Shown piece after piece: positions 16,263-25,718 of a stretch of 64,000 nucleotides of DNA. How positions within the stretch are numbered: the first letter of the stretch is position 1; each line of letters begins with the position of its first letter. The stretch lies in contig JAEYGI010000004.1 in NCBI GenBank assembly GCA_023402395.1, forward strand, positions 124,001 through 188,000. Direction: 5' to 3'. Source of the stretch: Bacillota bacterium. GTDB lineage: Bacteria; Bacillota; UBA4882; UBA8346. The notes below the pieces were generated by a model, which worked only from the letters and a program-made list of their open reading frames with translations, did not search any database and was not told where the DNA came from. Position numbers and translations under genes: made by a program.

Positions 16263-17138
16263 TTATCTCGCGGCAGACTTTGCCCGAGTGATCATGTCAA
16301 TTTTACGAGCCAATTCTAAATCAAGCGCGTGTCCGGAACGGATCGCCACCAACTGCCCGGACAAGGGGCCCAGCAGATAAAGATCGCCAAGAACATCGAG
16401 GATCTTATGGCGGACAATCTCTTCCGGGAATCGCAACTCATTTTCGTACCCTTGCTCGCCGACGATGACCGCGCAGTTCTCATCCCCGCCCAAGGCCAGT
16501 CCCTGGCTGCGCAAATAATCGAGTTCCCGCCGGAAGGCGATGGTTCGGGCCGGCGCAATCTCCCGGACAAAGTTCTCTGGATTTAAAACATAATGAAAAT
16601 ACTGGGTCCCGGTGGCTTTATGATCAGAGGTAAAGGTAAAACTTACTTCCAATTGCTCATTTCCCGGAGTTCCGGGCAAGGCGATCAACTGCGCTTTGAT
16701 CGGCTCACCGTGACGCATCACCGTTCCTTCAACCCAGGTGGGCTCGGTGATTACGGTGTAACGCCTGGGTACATCCTGCGTCACAACCCCCGCCGCTAAA
16801 ATCCGCTCGGCAAAAGTCAACCCGCTGCCGTCTCCCAACGGAATTTCTTCCGCATCCACTTCTACCAGCACATTGTCGATGCCGAGGCCGTGAAAGACCG
16901 CCATCAAGTGTTCGATGGTCGCGATCCTCCAACCGTCTTTTCCGACGGTGGTGCTTCGTTTAGTATCAATCACCGCGTCGATCCCGGCTTTTATCCGGGG
17001 TCTTTCGGGAAGATCGGAGCGGCCAAATTGAACCCCCGAGTCCGGCGGCAAAGGAGAAAGCCGCATCTGCACCATGGCGCCGCAATGAAGCGCTTGTCCG
17101 CAAATGATAAGCTCATCGGCGATCGTCTGTTGAAACAT
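16263..17138 (-). CDS. lpxC: UDP-3-O-acyl-GlcNAc deacetylase LpxC
   Basis: Committed, Zn-dependent step of lipid A synthesis. 291 residues with Zn ligands in IEHLMA (His77), and RHKILD (His244, Asp248), and the catalytic His270 in SGHALDL; the GDGS and TFTSD segments are in place. A 291-residue length fits the family (about 300). CGGAGG precedes the ATG. It is the first gene of the lpx unit, so promoter signals probably lie in the AT-rich stretch 17150-17280. Confidence 0.95.
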   Translation of the reverse strand: MFQQTIADELIICGQALHCGAMVQMRLSPLPPDSGVQFGRSDLPERPRIKAGIDAVIDTKRSTTVGKDGWRIATIEHLMAVFHGLGIDNVLVEVDAEEIPLGDGSGLTFAERILAAGVVTQDVPRRYTVITEPTWVEGTVMRHGEPIKAQLIALPGTPGNEQLEVSFTFTSDHKATGTQYFHYVLNPENFVREIAPARTIAFRRELDYLRSQGLALGGDENCAVIVGEQGYENELRFPEEIVRHKILDVLGDLYLLGPLSGQLVAIRSGHALDLELARKIDMITRAKSAAR

Positions 17139-17309
17139 CCTGGAAACCTCCGTTAAGACTTATCGTACTACTAATGTTCGATACCAAATTCAATATTCCG
17201 TTCCAAAACTGCAGATTTTAACCTAATTTTAGTTTTTTAAAAATTTTAACTTTATTATAAACATATCTCTCAAAATTATATGTCAGCTCGGATTCCCTGT
17301 CAAGCGCTA

Positions 17310-18038
17310 TTAATGGAGGAGCAAATTCCGATATTTTTGGCCGACTTCGGAAGCCGGATGTTCAAAGACAACTTCCGGAGGACCTTCTTCAACGACCTTC
17401 CCTTTGTCCATGAATACAATCCGGTCCGCGGCCCGCCGCGCGAACGACAATTCATGGGTAACGATTACCATGGTGGTCTTTGCTTCGGAGACCAGTTCCT
17501 CCATGACATCTAACACTTCTCCGACCAAAATTGGATCGAGGGACGCGGTTGGTTCATCCCAGAGCATAATCTCGGGTTCCAACGCCAGAGCCCGGGCAAT
17601 TCCTACCCGTTGCTGCTCGCCTCCGCTTAATTCATCAGGGCGATCGATTGCTTTTTTGCCCAGCCCCACCCTGTTAAGAGCTTTCTCTGCCCGCCTATTG
17701 GCCTCTTCGATCCCCACTCCTTGCAATCGGAGCGGCATGGCCACATTATCCAGAGCGCTTAAACGCCGGATCAGATTAAAATGTTGAAAGACGAATCCGA
17801 TCTTTCTCCTTACTCCCAACAGTTGCGGCAGTTTGAGAACAGTGATGTTCTGTCCGGCAAGCCTGACCGAACCGGCATCCGGTTCGGTCAGGCGGTTGAC
17901 GCAGCGAATCAGCGTCGATTTTCCGCAACCGCTCGGCCCCATGATGACCACAGTTTCGCCGCGATCCACCCGGAGATTTACTCCGTTTAAAGCCTTTTTC
18001 CGGCCATAACTCTTTTCTAATTCAGTAATTTCAAGCAT
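17310..18038 (-). CDS. ABC transporter ATPase, polar amino-acid (GlnQ) type
   Basis: 242-residue ABC ATPase with Walker A GPSGCGKST, Q-loop FVFQHFNLI, signature LSGGEQQRVGIARAL, Walker B IMLWDEPTASLDP and switch VTHELSFAR. Sequence features are those of GlnQ/HisP-type importers. It starts about 35 bases after the 841-residue membrane protein, which carries the matching permease loop, so they likely form one complex. No substrate-binding protein gene is nearby, so calling it an amino-acid importer would be unsafe. Confidence 0.85.
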   Translation of the reverse strand: MLEITELEKSYGRKKALNGVNLRVDRGETVVIMGPSGCGKSTLIRCVNRLTEPDAGSVRLAGQNITVLKLPQLLGVRRKIGFVFQHFNLIRRLSALDNVAMPLRLQGVGIEEANRRAEKALNRVGLGKKAIDRPDELSGGEQQRVGIARALALEPEIMLWDEPTASLDPILVGEVLDVMEELVSEAKTTMVIVTHELSFARRAADRIVFMDKGKVVEEGPPEVVFEHPASEVGQKYRNLLLH

Positions 18039-18073
18039 TTATAAAGCTACCCCCAACATCTTAAATTAAACAG

Positions 18074-20599
18074 TTACTTCATGATCATTTTCCAACGGTT
18101 CAAGATCTGCAGCATGCCGGGCCTGCCCGCCGGAATCACAATCTCCCGCATAATGGTTTTAAAGGGCAGTCCGAGTGAGAGTCCGGCCATTACTTCATCC
18201 TTGCCAACCGGATTGATCCGTTCGGCAAGCGAGGAGATGAGTATCCCCAATACCATGCCGAACAAGCCGATCTCCCAAATATTCAAATACGGAATTCTGG
18301 CACCGGAAAGCATGAAGGCCGCCGCCAGCCAGATGCCTCCGATGGCACCGGCATACAAATTGGCTGGATTGATAAAGCGCTGAATTATTTGATACCCGCG
18401 ATCCAGCCACCGGTTGTCGAACCGGAGCTTGGCCGGGAAAAGCGAGAATCCCATCATCTTCAGCATTGAGATAATCAATGATTGATCCAAAATAAACGTC
18501 AATACCCATAAGATCAACACCACCAGGGCGGCGATGGTCGAGCGGACCTCCCCCAATATCTTATATAGTTCGCTCCGGATGTCCGGATTGATGGTGCCCA
18601 CCGGCAGCGAGAAGATTCCCATCTGCGCTCCGCCGATCGAATCCTGGATGGCCGCGTCGACCAATTCCCGATCGATCCCGGTCTTGGTGAAGATCTGAAT
18701 CCGCTGTCCCGCGACGGAGGCTCCCCCGACATATTTATCGATCAAGCCCACTGTGTTCCCGATTTCTTCATCAAGCAGCTTTGGGAGCGAATCCCGGAAC
18801 CGCTCCAATTCGGCGATCATCGCCGACAGGTCGATCTTCTCCGAGCCGAATAAGCGATCGGTGGCTACATTTAAACCGGTCTTCACTCCATCCAGATTGA
18901 CTCCGGTGATCCCGGCGATCGCTTGATTAGTGGAACTAATCAATTCTTTTAAGTTCTGGTTGTTTTCACTTCCCGGAGTAAATACCGCTCCGAAACTGTT
19001 TACTTCTCTGGCCAAGCTATTGGCCTTGTTTTTCCAGGAGATCAAAACTCCCACCAGAGGATTCAGGCGGTTGATAAAATCATCCAGCATCCGGACCCGT
19101 TCCCGCAGCGAATCGGTTACCATGGTCAACTGGCTGTTGAGCAATTCAACCTTATCGCCGATCCCGCCAGCCTGTCCCAGCGAATTCTGCAGCAGCGGAC
19201 TTCCCATCAGCAGTTGCGCGCTTTCGAGGCCGCTAACCGCCTTATTGAAACGGCTTTCCAGGATTTGAACCCGGGCAAAATTTTTGGCCAGGTAATCCAG
19301 GTCGTCAGCAACCCCGTCGATCAGGCGGACCATGCGGGTCAGACTGGATTGATCGGCCTTTCCGGTCAATCCGTCCACTCCTGATTCGATTCCCTTCAAG
19401 GCGCCCTGAATATCTACCAGTTGTCGGTACGCCTTTTCCACGCCGCTGACGGTCAGTCCAGGGCCACCGGTAGCAGTATTGTAATCAGAAATCGCTAAGT
19501 TCAACTGGGTGAGCAGTTTGACGCCCTGATCTATCCCGTACATCAGTTGCCCTTTCCTGCTCGATACCTCAATGATTCCGACCGGCTGTCCGATCTTATC
19601 TCCGGGCAAAACCTTGTACGCGGTTTGATCCCTTAAATACGAAGAATCGCCCTGAATGATCAGGCCGTGTACTCCGGCGGCGTCGATAGCGGTCACCTTG
19701 ACCACCACTTCCAATGGTTCCAGCAGTTTCCCGGGCCGGAGGTCTTTGGCGTTCTTGCCGTTTAAGGCCAACAGATCGCCGACCGCCACTTCCTGGCCGG
19801 GGCCGGGCTTGATTCTAACTTCGGCGGCGTAGGCCAGCATAAACTCTTTGATCTGCGTCATAGTGTTCGCCAGATACTGAAACTCGTCCCCGCTGCCCGA
19901 CATGGTGATGTCCTTGGCATAATCGACTCCTTTGATCCCAACCAGCGATTGGGAGATGTTCTTGCCCATGGTCAATAATTCTTCCTGAGAATAGTCTCTT
20001 CCCAACCGAACCTCAAGGATCTGGTATTTGGCCAGAAGTTTCTTAATCTTCACCAGCGCCGCCTCGGAGTCATGCGCCTTTTTTAGAATAACGCCGATGC
20101 TCGCGCCGTCCTTGAAAGTAAATTGCACTTCCGGCAATTGATCTACTTCTTTCGAGAGCAGGTCGAAGATTCCCGTCGGAACGCTGGTAATATTGATTCG
20201 CGGCTCGGTCATGACCGAAAAGCCGCCGTTTCCGGGCAAATTATTAAAGAAATAGCCGAGGCTGTTAAAGATCTCCTTAGTTTTGTATTGAGACGGCAGG
20301 GTCAAAAAGAACGTCGCCTTGCCCAGCCCGGCGATGCCGGATTTTAGGGTGGCTCCGGGAAAACGTTCATCAATTACTTGTTGAATCTGCCGGGCCATCG
20401 CCCCTTTCAGCTCTTCCCGGGTCTGGAAAAGCAGATCGTACTGGCCAAAATCGCCCATGACTCCGGTCACGGCTTTGGCGAAGTATTTATCGCTGACCAT
20501 GGCAAATCCGCCCGCGAAAAGCGCCGCGAGCACGGTGCTGACCAGGAGCATGATCAAAAGGTCTTTTACGAATGTATCTTTTTTCAAAATACTTAACAT
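18074..20599 (-). CDS. Large membrane protein with C-terminal ABC-permease EAA loop
   Basis: Unrecognised 841-residue protein. One N-terminal membrane helix (LLIMLLVSTVLAALFAGG), then about 650 extracytoplasmic residues with mixed beta and coiled-coil parts (including VRIKPGPGQEVAVGDLLALN), then about four helices from residue ~690. Near the end, MAGLSLGLPFKTIMREIVIP fits the EAA consensus spacing of binding-protein-dependent permeases (xAGxxxG-9-IxIP). Only ~18 residues follow the loop, whereas usual permeases have another helix or two. GGAGGG precedes the ATG. It pairs with the ATPase just downstream. A periplasm-spanning exporter or importer is possible; the substrate is unknown. Confidence 0.6.
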   Translation of the reverse strand: MLSILKKDTFVKDLLIMLLVSTVLAALFAGGFAMVSDKYFAKAVTGVMGDFGQYDLLFQTREELKGAMARQIQQVIDERFPGATLKSGIAGLGKATFFLTLPSQYKTKEIFNSLGYFFNNLPGNGGFSVMTEPRINITSVPTGIFDLLSKEVDQLPEVQFTFKDGASIGVILKKAHDSEAALVKIKKLLAKYQILEVRLGRDYSQEELLTMGKNISQSLVGIKGVDYAKDITMSGSGDEFQYLANTMTQIKEFMLAYAAEVRIKPGPGQEVAVGDLLALNGKNAKDLRPGKLLEPLEVVVKVTAIDAAGVHGLIIQGDSSYLRDQTAYKVLPGDKIGQPVGIIEVSSRKGQLMYGIDQGVKLLTQLNLAISDYNTATGGPGLTVSGVEKAYRQLVDIQGALKGIESGVDGLTGKADQSSLTRMVRLIDGVADDLDYLAKNFARVQILESRFNKAVSGLESAQLLMGSPLLQNSLGQAGGIGDKVELLNSQLTMVTDSLRERVRMLDDFINRLNPLVGVLISWKNKANSLAREVNSFGAVFTPGSENNQNLKELISSTNQAIAGITGVNLDGVKTGLNVATDRLFGSEKIDLSAMIAELERFRDSLPKLLDEEIGNTVGLIDKYVGGASVAGQRIQIFTKTGIDRELVDAAIQDSIGGAQMGIFSLPVGTINPDIRSELYKILGEVRSTIAALVVLILWVLTFILDQSLIISMLKMMGFSLFPAKLRFDNRWLDRGYQIIQRFINPANLYAGAIGGIWLAAAFMLSGARIPYLNIWEIGLFGMVLGILISSLAERINPVGKDEVMAGLSLGLPFKTIMREIVIPAGRPGMLQILNRWKMIMK

Positions 20600-20713
20600 A
20601 GTAACCCTCCATCGTCAGGACCGATTATACCATAATTAACGGTGCCCGTGGAGGAAAATATCCCTCTTTAGCTGGTAAAATATCTGGTAAAGCTGGTATT
20701 TTCGATGCAAAAG

Positions 20714-20782
20714 CCCATCCTAAACGCTTGTGCTTGTAATTGCGTAATTCATTTTTTAGAATATAAAGCACAAGCGAATGGG
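20714..20782. repeat. Dispersed palindromic repeat, copy 1
   Basis: Perfect 11-bp inverted repeat CGCTTGTGCTT (20725-20735) and AAGCACAAGCG (20766-20776), extended outside by CCCAT/ATGGG. The core TTTTTTAGAATATAAAGCAC recurs in altered form at 29035-29090. The rest of the gap 20600-20914 shows no gene I can support. Confidence 0.6.
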
Positions 20783-20864
20783 TACCGTTAAGGCACCGTC
20801 TATCAGAGTTATGATGGCCGCGATTACCCGCACAGATTCCTGGCGCAATCAATCAAAAACAAAA

Positions 20865-20887
20865 ATACCGGTGCTCATTACCGGTAT
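20865..20887 (-). terminator. Terminator after the SPOCS-like gene
   Basis: 8-bp stem ATACCGGT / ACCGGTAT with a 7-base loop followed on the minus strand by TTTTG and more T-rich sequence, about 28 bases after the stop at 20915. Confidence 0.7.
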
Positions 20888-20914
20888 CGCGAAGCCTATG
20901 GCTTATTGCTTTTT

Positions 20915-21382
20915 TTAATAATGAAACCCCGGCGCGCTTACCCTTACCGCTCCCGGTTCGACGAAACGAACCGGCTGTGCCGGTAATCTTTCCGTAGCAG
21001 CAATAATATCCTGCGGCGGATTGATCACGATGACCCCCAGCCGGATTACGATATTCCCGCGGAGAATGACCGGGGTGAGTAACTCGAAGCCGACAAAAAT
21101 CACATCCGCCGTTAATTCGCAGGCTGAACCGGCCGATACCCCGGGGGTATTGACAAAACCGCTGAATGGAATATCGATTTCCTCGCGCCCGATGACGCCG
21201 TCCGGGTCCACTAAGATGATCTGATTGCGCAAAATGCCTTCAAAGATTAGCATATTGGTAATGACGAAGCATCGGAGATCCCTGACCCCGGCCACGCTGG
21301 AATTGACCTCCCCACTCGCCCGGGGAAGGGTAATATTGTCACTGACGAGGAATTCAACAGTGGTTTCCGCCAATACCGTCAA
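20915..21382 (-). CDS. SPOCS/DUF3794-like protein
   Basis: A 155-residue protein with one domain resembling DUF3794/SPOCS, found in spore-coat and envelope-associated proteins of spore formers: FEGILRNQIILVDPDG, IDIPFSGFVNTPGV, and a final strand VIRLGVIVINPP. The TTG start has GGAAGGGAT upstream. The family assignment rests on this strand pattern, not on a unique motif, so it is moderately sure. It stands alone with its own terminator. Confidence 0.55.
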   Translation of the reverse strand: MTVLAETTVEFLVSDNITLPRASGEVNSSVAGVRDLRCFVITNMLIFEGILRNQIILVDPDGVIGREEIDIPFSGFVNTPGVSAGSACELTADVIFVGFELLTPVILRGNIVIRLGVIVINPPQDIIAATERLPAQPVRFVEPGAVRVSAPGFHY

Positions 21383-21624
21383 GTTGATCCCTTCCTTGTA
21401 ATAATTACGATACCTAAGAACTTTAAGATCGATGCATGAAATTCTCTACATTATATGGGATGAAAGACGGATGGAATCTAAGACCGGGGCATATTTAGGG
21501 GATTTAGGAGCAGAAAGGATAAACTGATTGGACTCTCCAAGCGTTTCCCCAAACCACAAATGGACCATGGACATGATCTTTCAGTGATCATCCGATATCC
21601 AGGCGCCGATCTTCGCCTTGGTTA

Positions 21625-23019
21625 TCAAAACATCTCCCGCGCTCTTGCAAACGTGGCCACCGAACGTTCCACATCGGATTCGGTCGTGGCCCAGGAGCAG
21701 ACGCTGATGCGGATCACCGGCTCGCCGTTCCAGACCGCTCCACCGCACCAGCATTCCCCCGACTTTTGGATGTTTTCCAAGGTGGTTTTGGTTTGTTCCG
21801 GCGTTTCGCAGGCCACCAGAACCTGGTTAAAGACGACCTCGTTCAGGATCCGGAATCCTTGGGCGCGCAGCTGCCCGGCGAACGCTTGGGCATGAGCGCA
21901 CAAGCGGTCAACTAATTCCCCGATACCGGCTCGGCCGAGAGCCTTCAGTGTCGCCCAGAGTTCAACCGCCCGGCCGCGCCGCGACATTTCCGGCGTATAG
22001 AGCATGCCGTCCCGGTTCCCGCTGTATAAAATATAGGAGGCGGTTGCCTGCATCGCATTGACCAGCGCTTCCCGGTCGCGGCAAAAAACAATGCCGCAAT
22101 CATAAGGAGCGTTCAGCGTTTTATGGGCGTCAACCGACCATGAATCGGCCTTTTCCAGGCCGCCCGTCAGGTGGCATTGGTTTAACGACCCGGCCGCCCA
22201 CAATCCGAAGGCGCCGTCGATGTGCAGCCAGGCACCGGCGTCTCGAACGCGATCCCCGATCTCATTCAGCGGATCAAAAGCGCCGGAATTGACATTGCCA
22301 GCTTGAGCGATCATCAGGCAATGATCGTCCAGCTTCGGCATCTTGGCCGCAATGATCCGTCCCTGACCGTCAACGGGAATCCGTTCGACTCGCTCCCGGC
22401 CCAGGCCCAATAAAGCCAGTGCCTTAAACACCGTAGCGTGAGCCTGTTCGCCCAGGATCACCCGGAGACGCGGTGCGTCAAACAGCCCGTCATTGTTCAC
22501 GTCCCATCCCAGCCGCTTCAGTAATACATTTCGTCCAGCCGCCAATCCGCACATGGTCGCGGTCGAGGTGCCGCTGACAAATCCCGCGCCGGTCTCCGGC
22601 GGTAGCCCGAGCAGATCGACCAGCCACTTCTCGCAGATCGCTTCCAGCCGCGAGACGATCGGCGATATGATGTAAAGCGCCGCATTTTGATCCCATACAT
22701 CTGAGAGCCACCTGGCCGCCAAGGCGGCGGGAACCGAGCTCCCGTCCACGAAACCGAAGTACCTGCCGCCAGTCTGAGCCACCGTGGCCGGAGAGCCATA
22801 TTGATGCAACCAGTGGAGGATTTCCCGTGGATCGGACGGCGATTCCGGCAGAGGTTCGTCGAAAACATCCAGCCCGGCGATGGCTTCGGCGGTCGGGAAA
22901 ACATTGCGTTCATAGACGCCATCCATATAAGCGCAGGCATAGGATTTGGCCTGTTCGAAGATGCGTTTCTCCGTGATCTGCGCGCGCATTTGGCTTTGTA
23001 AGGCGATTTTGTCATGCAT
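21625..23019 (-). CDS. PLP-dependent group II amino-acid decarboxylase-like protein
   Basis: 464-residue fold-type I PLP enzyme of the pyridoxal-dependent decarboxylase (DDC/glutamate decarboxylase) family. FVSGTSTATMCGLAAGRNVL is the phosphate-binding region, HIDGAFGLWAAG carries the cofactor-binding Asp, and DSWSVDAHKTLNAPYDCG has the Schiff-base Lys. YFGFVDGSSVPAALAARWL near residue 85 fits the family. The substrate cannot be told; related proteins are often annotated as aspartate, tyrosine or aromatic decarboxylases. AGGAGG precedes the ATG and a perfect hairpin lies in its leader. Confidence 0.8.
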   Translation of the reverse strand: MHDKIALQSQMRAQITEKRIFEQAKSYACAYMDGVYERNVFPTAEAIAGLDVFDEPLPESPSDPREILHWLHQYGSPATVAQTGGRYFGFVDGSSVPAALAARWLSDVWDQNAALYIISPIVSRLEAICEKWLVDLLGLPPETGAGFVSGTSTATMCGLAAGRNVLLKRLGWDVNNDGLFDAPRLRVILGEQAHATVFKALALLGLGRERVERIPVDGQGRIIAAKMPKLDDHCLMIAQAGNVNSGAFDPLNEIGDRVRDAGAWLHIDGAFGLWAAGSLNQCHLTGGLEKADSWSVDAHKTLNAPYDCGIVFCRDREALVNAMQATASYILYSGNRDGMLYTPEMSRRGRAVELWATLKALGRAGIGELVDRLCAHAQAFAGQLRAQGFRILNEVVFNQVLVACETPEQTKTTLENIQKSGECWCGGAVWNGEPVIRISVCSWATTESDVERSVATFARAREMF

Positions 23020-23040
23020 CGGCGATTTCCTCCTAAGTTG

Positions 23041-23062
23041 ATAGCTGCCTAATGGCAGCTAT
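23041..23062 (-). promoter_or_regulatory. Leader hairpin of the decarboxylase gene
   Basis: Perfect 9-bp inverted repeat ATAGCTGCC / GGCAGCTAT with a four-base loop, about 20 bases upstream of the start at 23019. It could be an operator or an mRNA hairpin next to the ribosome site. The rest of 23063-23322 shows no feature I can support. Confidence 0.45.
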
Positions 23063-23322
23063 TCTTAAGGTAGATCCTAATTCATCACGGGGTGATATTT
23101 TTATATGTTGAACATTGTCCCACGCCAAAAACGGTATTTGGTTTAATCTAGGATGCGACTGATTTAATATACATTCGCCTCTTTCCGCCGACCTCCTCTC
23201 GTATCATAAATTATTAGTAAAAAACGGAATAAAGATCCTTGCCAGTCCAGACCATCCCATTGTGAGTCTTTCCAAATAAAGCCTGCCCAAGATTTGAAGC
23301 CTTTGGAAGGTCAAATTGGTAA

Positions 23323-23949
23323 TTATCGCTTTAATATTCCCTTTAGTTCAATTTTCTTTATCGCTTCTTTGGTGTTACTGACCTTTAATTTCTTTAAAAT
23401 GCTTTTAATCTGGGTTTTGATGGTGTTTTGAGTTTTAAATAAAATTTTCGCTATTTCCGTTTGTGTATACCCTTGCTGAATAAGGCAAAATATCTCTTTT
23501 TCGGGCTGAGATAAATCACTTAACTGTTCTTCCTTTTTTAAACGTGAAAACTCATTAAACAACACTTTAAACGGGATCGCGTTATTATAAAGAAAACGGA
23601 TCACATTGGGTATTTCCCGATAATTTTGTTTGAAGACATAATGAACGGCCCCGGCTGTAAAAGAATCCATGATGGTTGATGCGTCCTCGATACCGGTAAG
23701 CATTATGATCTTGACCTGGCTAAATTGGAGTATTTCCAATGCCGCGAGAATACCGTCACTTTCATTCCGGTCTAAATTGATGTCCATCAAAATCAGATCA
23801 ATTGCTAATGACCTCGCTAAACTAACCGCGTCATTTTTATTGGTGGCCGCTCCGACGACTACCATATCATGTTGCATGTTGATGAAATTGGTCATTGCTT
23901 TCTGAAAGACTACGTCATCCTCGACAATCGCCACTCTGATCTTTTCCAT
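23323..23949 (-). CDS. NarL/LuxR-family response regulator
   Basis: 208-residue response regulator. The receiver domain has the acidic pocket VAIVEDDVVF, phospho-acceptor Asp in LILMDINLDRN and the conserved Lys in HYVFKQNYRE. A GerE-type helix-turn-helix follows (LSQPEKEIFCLIQQGYTQTE, ILFKTQNTIKTQIKSILKKL). It lies about 137 bases downstream of a histidine kinase gene in the same direction, its likely partner. The target genes are not known. Confidence 0.9.
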   Translation of the reverse strand: MEKIRVAIVEDDVVFQKAMTNFINMQHDMVVVGAATNKNDAVSLARSLAIDLILMDINLDRNESDGILAALEILQFSQVKIIMLTGIEDASTIMDSFTAGAVHYVFKQNYREIPNVIRFLYNNAIPFKVLFNEFSRLKKEEQLSDLSQPEKEIFCLIQQGYTQTEIAKILFKTQNTIKTQIKSILKKLKVSNTKEAIKKIELKGILKR

Positions 23950-24086
23950 ATTCTATTCTCCCATGAAGCCTAGACTTATTCCCGTTAAGCCCCGCCCTTA
24001 GACCGGAGATTTTTATCTTTTTTGGAAAATTCAATATCATTTATCGATTATCGGATAGGTATTTACACTAACCTATTTCTTTCGGT

Positions 24087-25469
24087 CTAAATAAGTTTAT
24101 TGATTTGAAAAAACAAACTAATCGTGGTACCAGTATTCGGTTCACTTTGAACTTCAAGCGAAGCCCCATGCCTTCTTAGAATTGTATAACAATAAGCTAA
24201 TCCCAATCCAAAATTATGATGCATGTCTTTCGTGGTAAAAAAAGGTTCCAGTACATGCGGAAGATTTTCCTCCGGGATGCCCATGCCATTATCCTTGACA
24301 TTTATTATCAACCCCTTTGCAGTCAGGAACGCTTCGATTGTTAACCGGCCTTCAACATCCATCGCTTCAATAGCATTTTGAAATAAATTTACAAAAACCT
24401 CTTGCAAATACACTTTATCCCCCATGATTGTCGCATCGCAATTGATGATCTTGCACACCCGGATGTTTTTGGCTTTCAACCAAACAGCCATCAATTCGAG
24501 CGCCTGATCAATGATTTCCGTTAAATTATTCCGGGTTAATTCGAAATCTCGTTCGTCCATCGAAAGTTTTTGTATCTTTCGCATCATATTCGATAAATGA
24601 TCCAAAGATGCCGATACCATTTCGACATTTTCCTCAATGTTACGAAACCCGTTGTTTTCTTCAACTAATGATAGTCTAATATTCGTCATGCAAATGGAAA
24701 TCTTAGTGATCTCATTTTTTAATGAATGATTCAATATCTTGATTCCGGAGTTTAAAACATTTATCATATTGCCGAAATTTTGTTTCTCAAACCGGAGTTT
24801 AATCCCTAAAACCCCGCACTCGATAAGGCTATATGAAAATAAAGCAAACATATAAAGGATAATGATAATATTGTACCGCCATGGTTTTACAATTGGGAAA
24901 CCTCCCAGCAGGAATGTGCTTATCGAGGTGAAAGCAATTCCAGGAACGGCGATCAAACAAACCATATACCGTTGTTTTTTCAGGCCGGGAATATTCTCTT
25001 TCATATATGAATTGATAAGCAATACACAACTAATCAACAAATACGGAACTGCCCAAATCGCAAAGATGCGATAATATAACTTTCTCTCGAAGCCCTTGAG
25101 CAAATAATCATGAGTTGGGAAAAACAAGAAGGTCAAGGCTATGGGGATAAGCAGAAGAATCTTGGCAATTTTTTGCTCCGCGGAATTTAAAGACCCCGAG
25201 TAGACGATTCCAAACATTAAAGCGCAATAAGGTATAAAATAATGAGAAAACGCCGACAAAACCGCTTCGATAATTTCACAGGTTTCAAGGGTCAATCCCA
25301 GAACCGTCACGGAAGTAAGTATCGGAGTCGCATCTTCTCCCCAGAAAACGGAAAAACCCGCCACTCCCGCGAAGAAAGTCAATCCCATGCACCAGCGAGT
25401 CGACTTTGTTTTAAAATCCGCAATTCCAAGTATAATGGCAATGATCCACATCGTTACGGCGATAATCAT
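24087..25469 (-). CDS. Multi-pass membrane sensor histidine kinase
   Basis: 460 residues. The first ~220 residues hold about seven membrane helices without an obvious extracytoplasmic domain, suggesting a ligand within the membrane or a very small signal. Then comes a dimerisation helix with the phospho-His (KILNHSLKNEITKIS) and a HATPase domain with VNLFQNAIEAM (N box), VKDNGMGIPEENL (G1) and NFGLGLAYC (G2). It precedes the NarL-type regulator, forming a two-component pair. The H box with Asn four residues on recalls kinases of the HPK7-like/7TM type. Confidence 0.85.
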   Translation of the reverse strand: MIIAVTMWIIAIILGIADFKTKSTRWCMGLTFFAGVAGFSVFWGEDATPILTSVTVLGLTLETCEIIEAVLSAFSHYFIPYCALMFGIVYSGSLNSAEQKIAKILLLIPIALTFLFFPTHDYLLKGFERKLYYRIFAIWAVPYLLISCVLLINSYMKENIPGLKKQRYMVCLIAVPGIAFTSISTFLLGGFPIVKPWRYNIIIILYMFALFSYSLIECGVLGIKLRFEKQNFGNMINVLNSGIKILNHSLKNEITKISICMTNIRLSLVEENNGFRNIEENVEMVSASLDHLSNMMRKIQKLSMDERDFELTRNNLTEIIDQALELMAVWLKAKNIRVCKIINCDATIMGDKVYLQEVFVNLFQNAIEAMDVEGRLTIEAFLTAKGLIINVKDNGMGIPEENLPHVLEPFFTTKDMHHNFGLGLAYCYTILRRHGASLEVQSEPNTGTTISLFFQINKLI

Positions 25470-25671
25470 TTCGATTAAGCCACCAACCCATACTTTTACC
25501 GTACAATGATTATTTCAAATAAATTTCCGCCATCTGTCGTGTTGGGCATAAAAATTAACCTTTTGTGCTACCAACGGTTATTATAGCAATATTAATCATT
25601 GTTTACAACAAATGTTTAAATAATATTTCAATATTTCCCATGGATAAATTGGGATGGTACAAATAATAAAT

Positions 25672-25703
25672 AAAAAAGGCCACTATCGATAGTGGCCTTT
25701 TTT
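25672..25703 (-). terminator. Terminator after the lipoprotein gene
   Basis: 8-bp stem GGCCACTA / TAGTGGCC with TCGA loop, flanked by AAAAAA and TTTTTT so it can act in both directions. It lies 16 bases after the lipoprotein stop at 25719. Confidence 0.88.
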
Positions 25704-25718
25704 AACCTGATTTACTAC

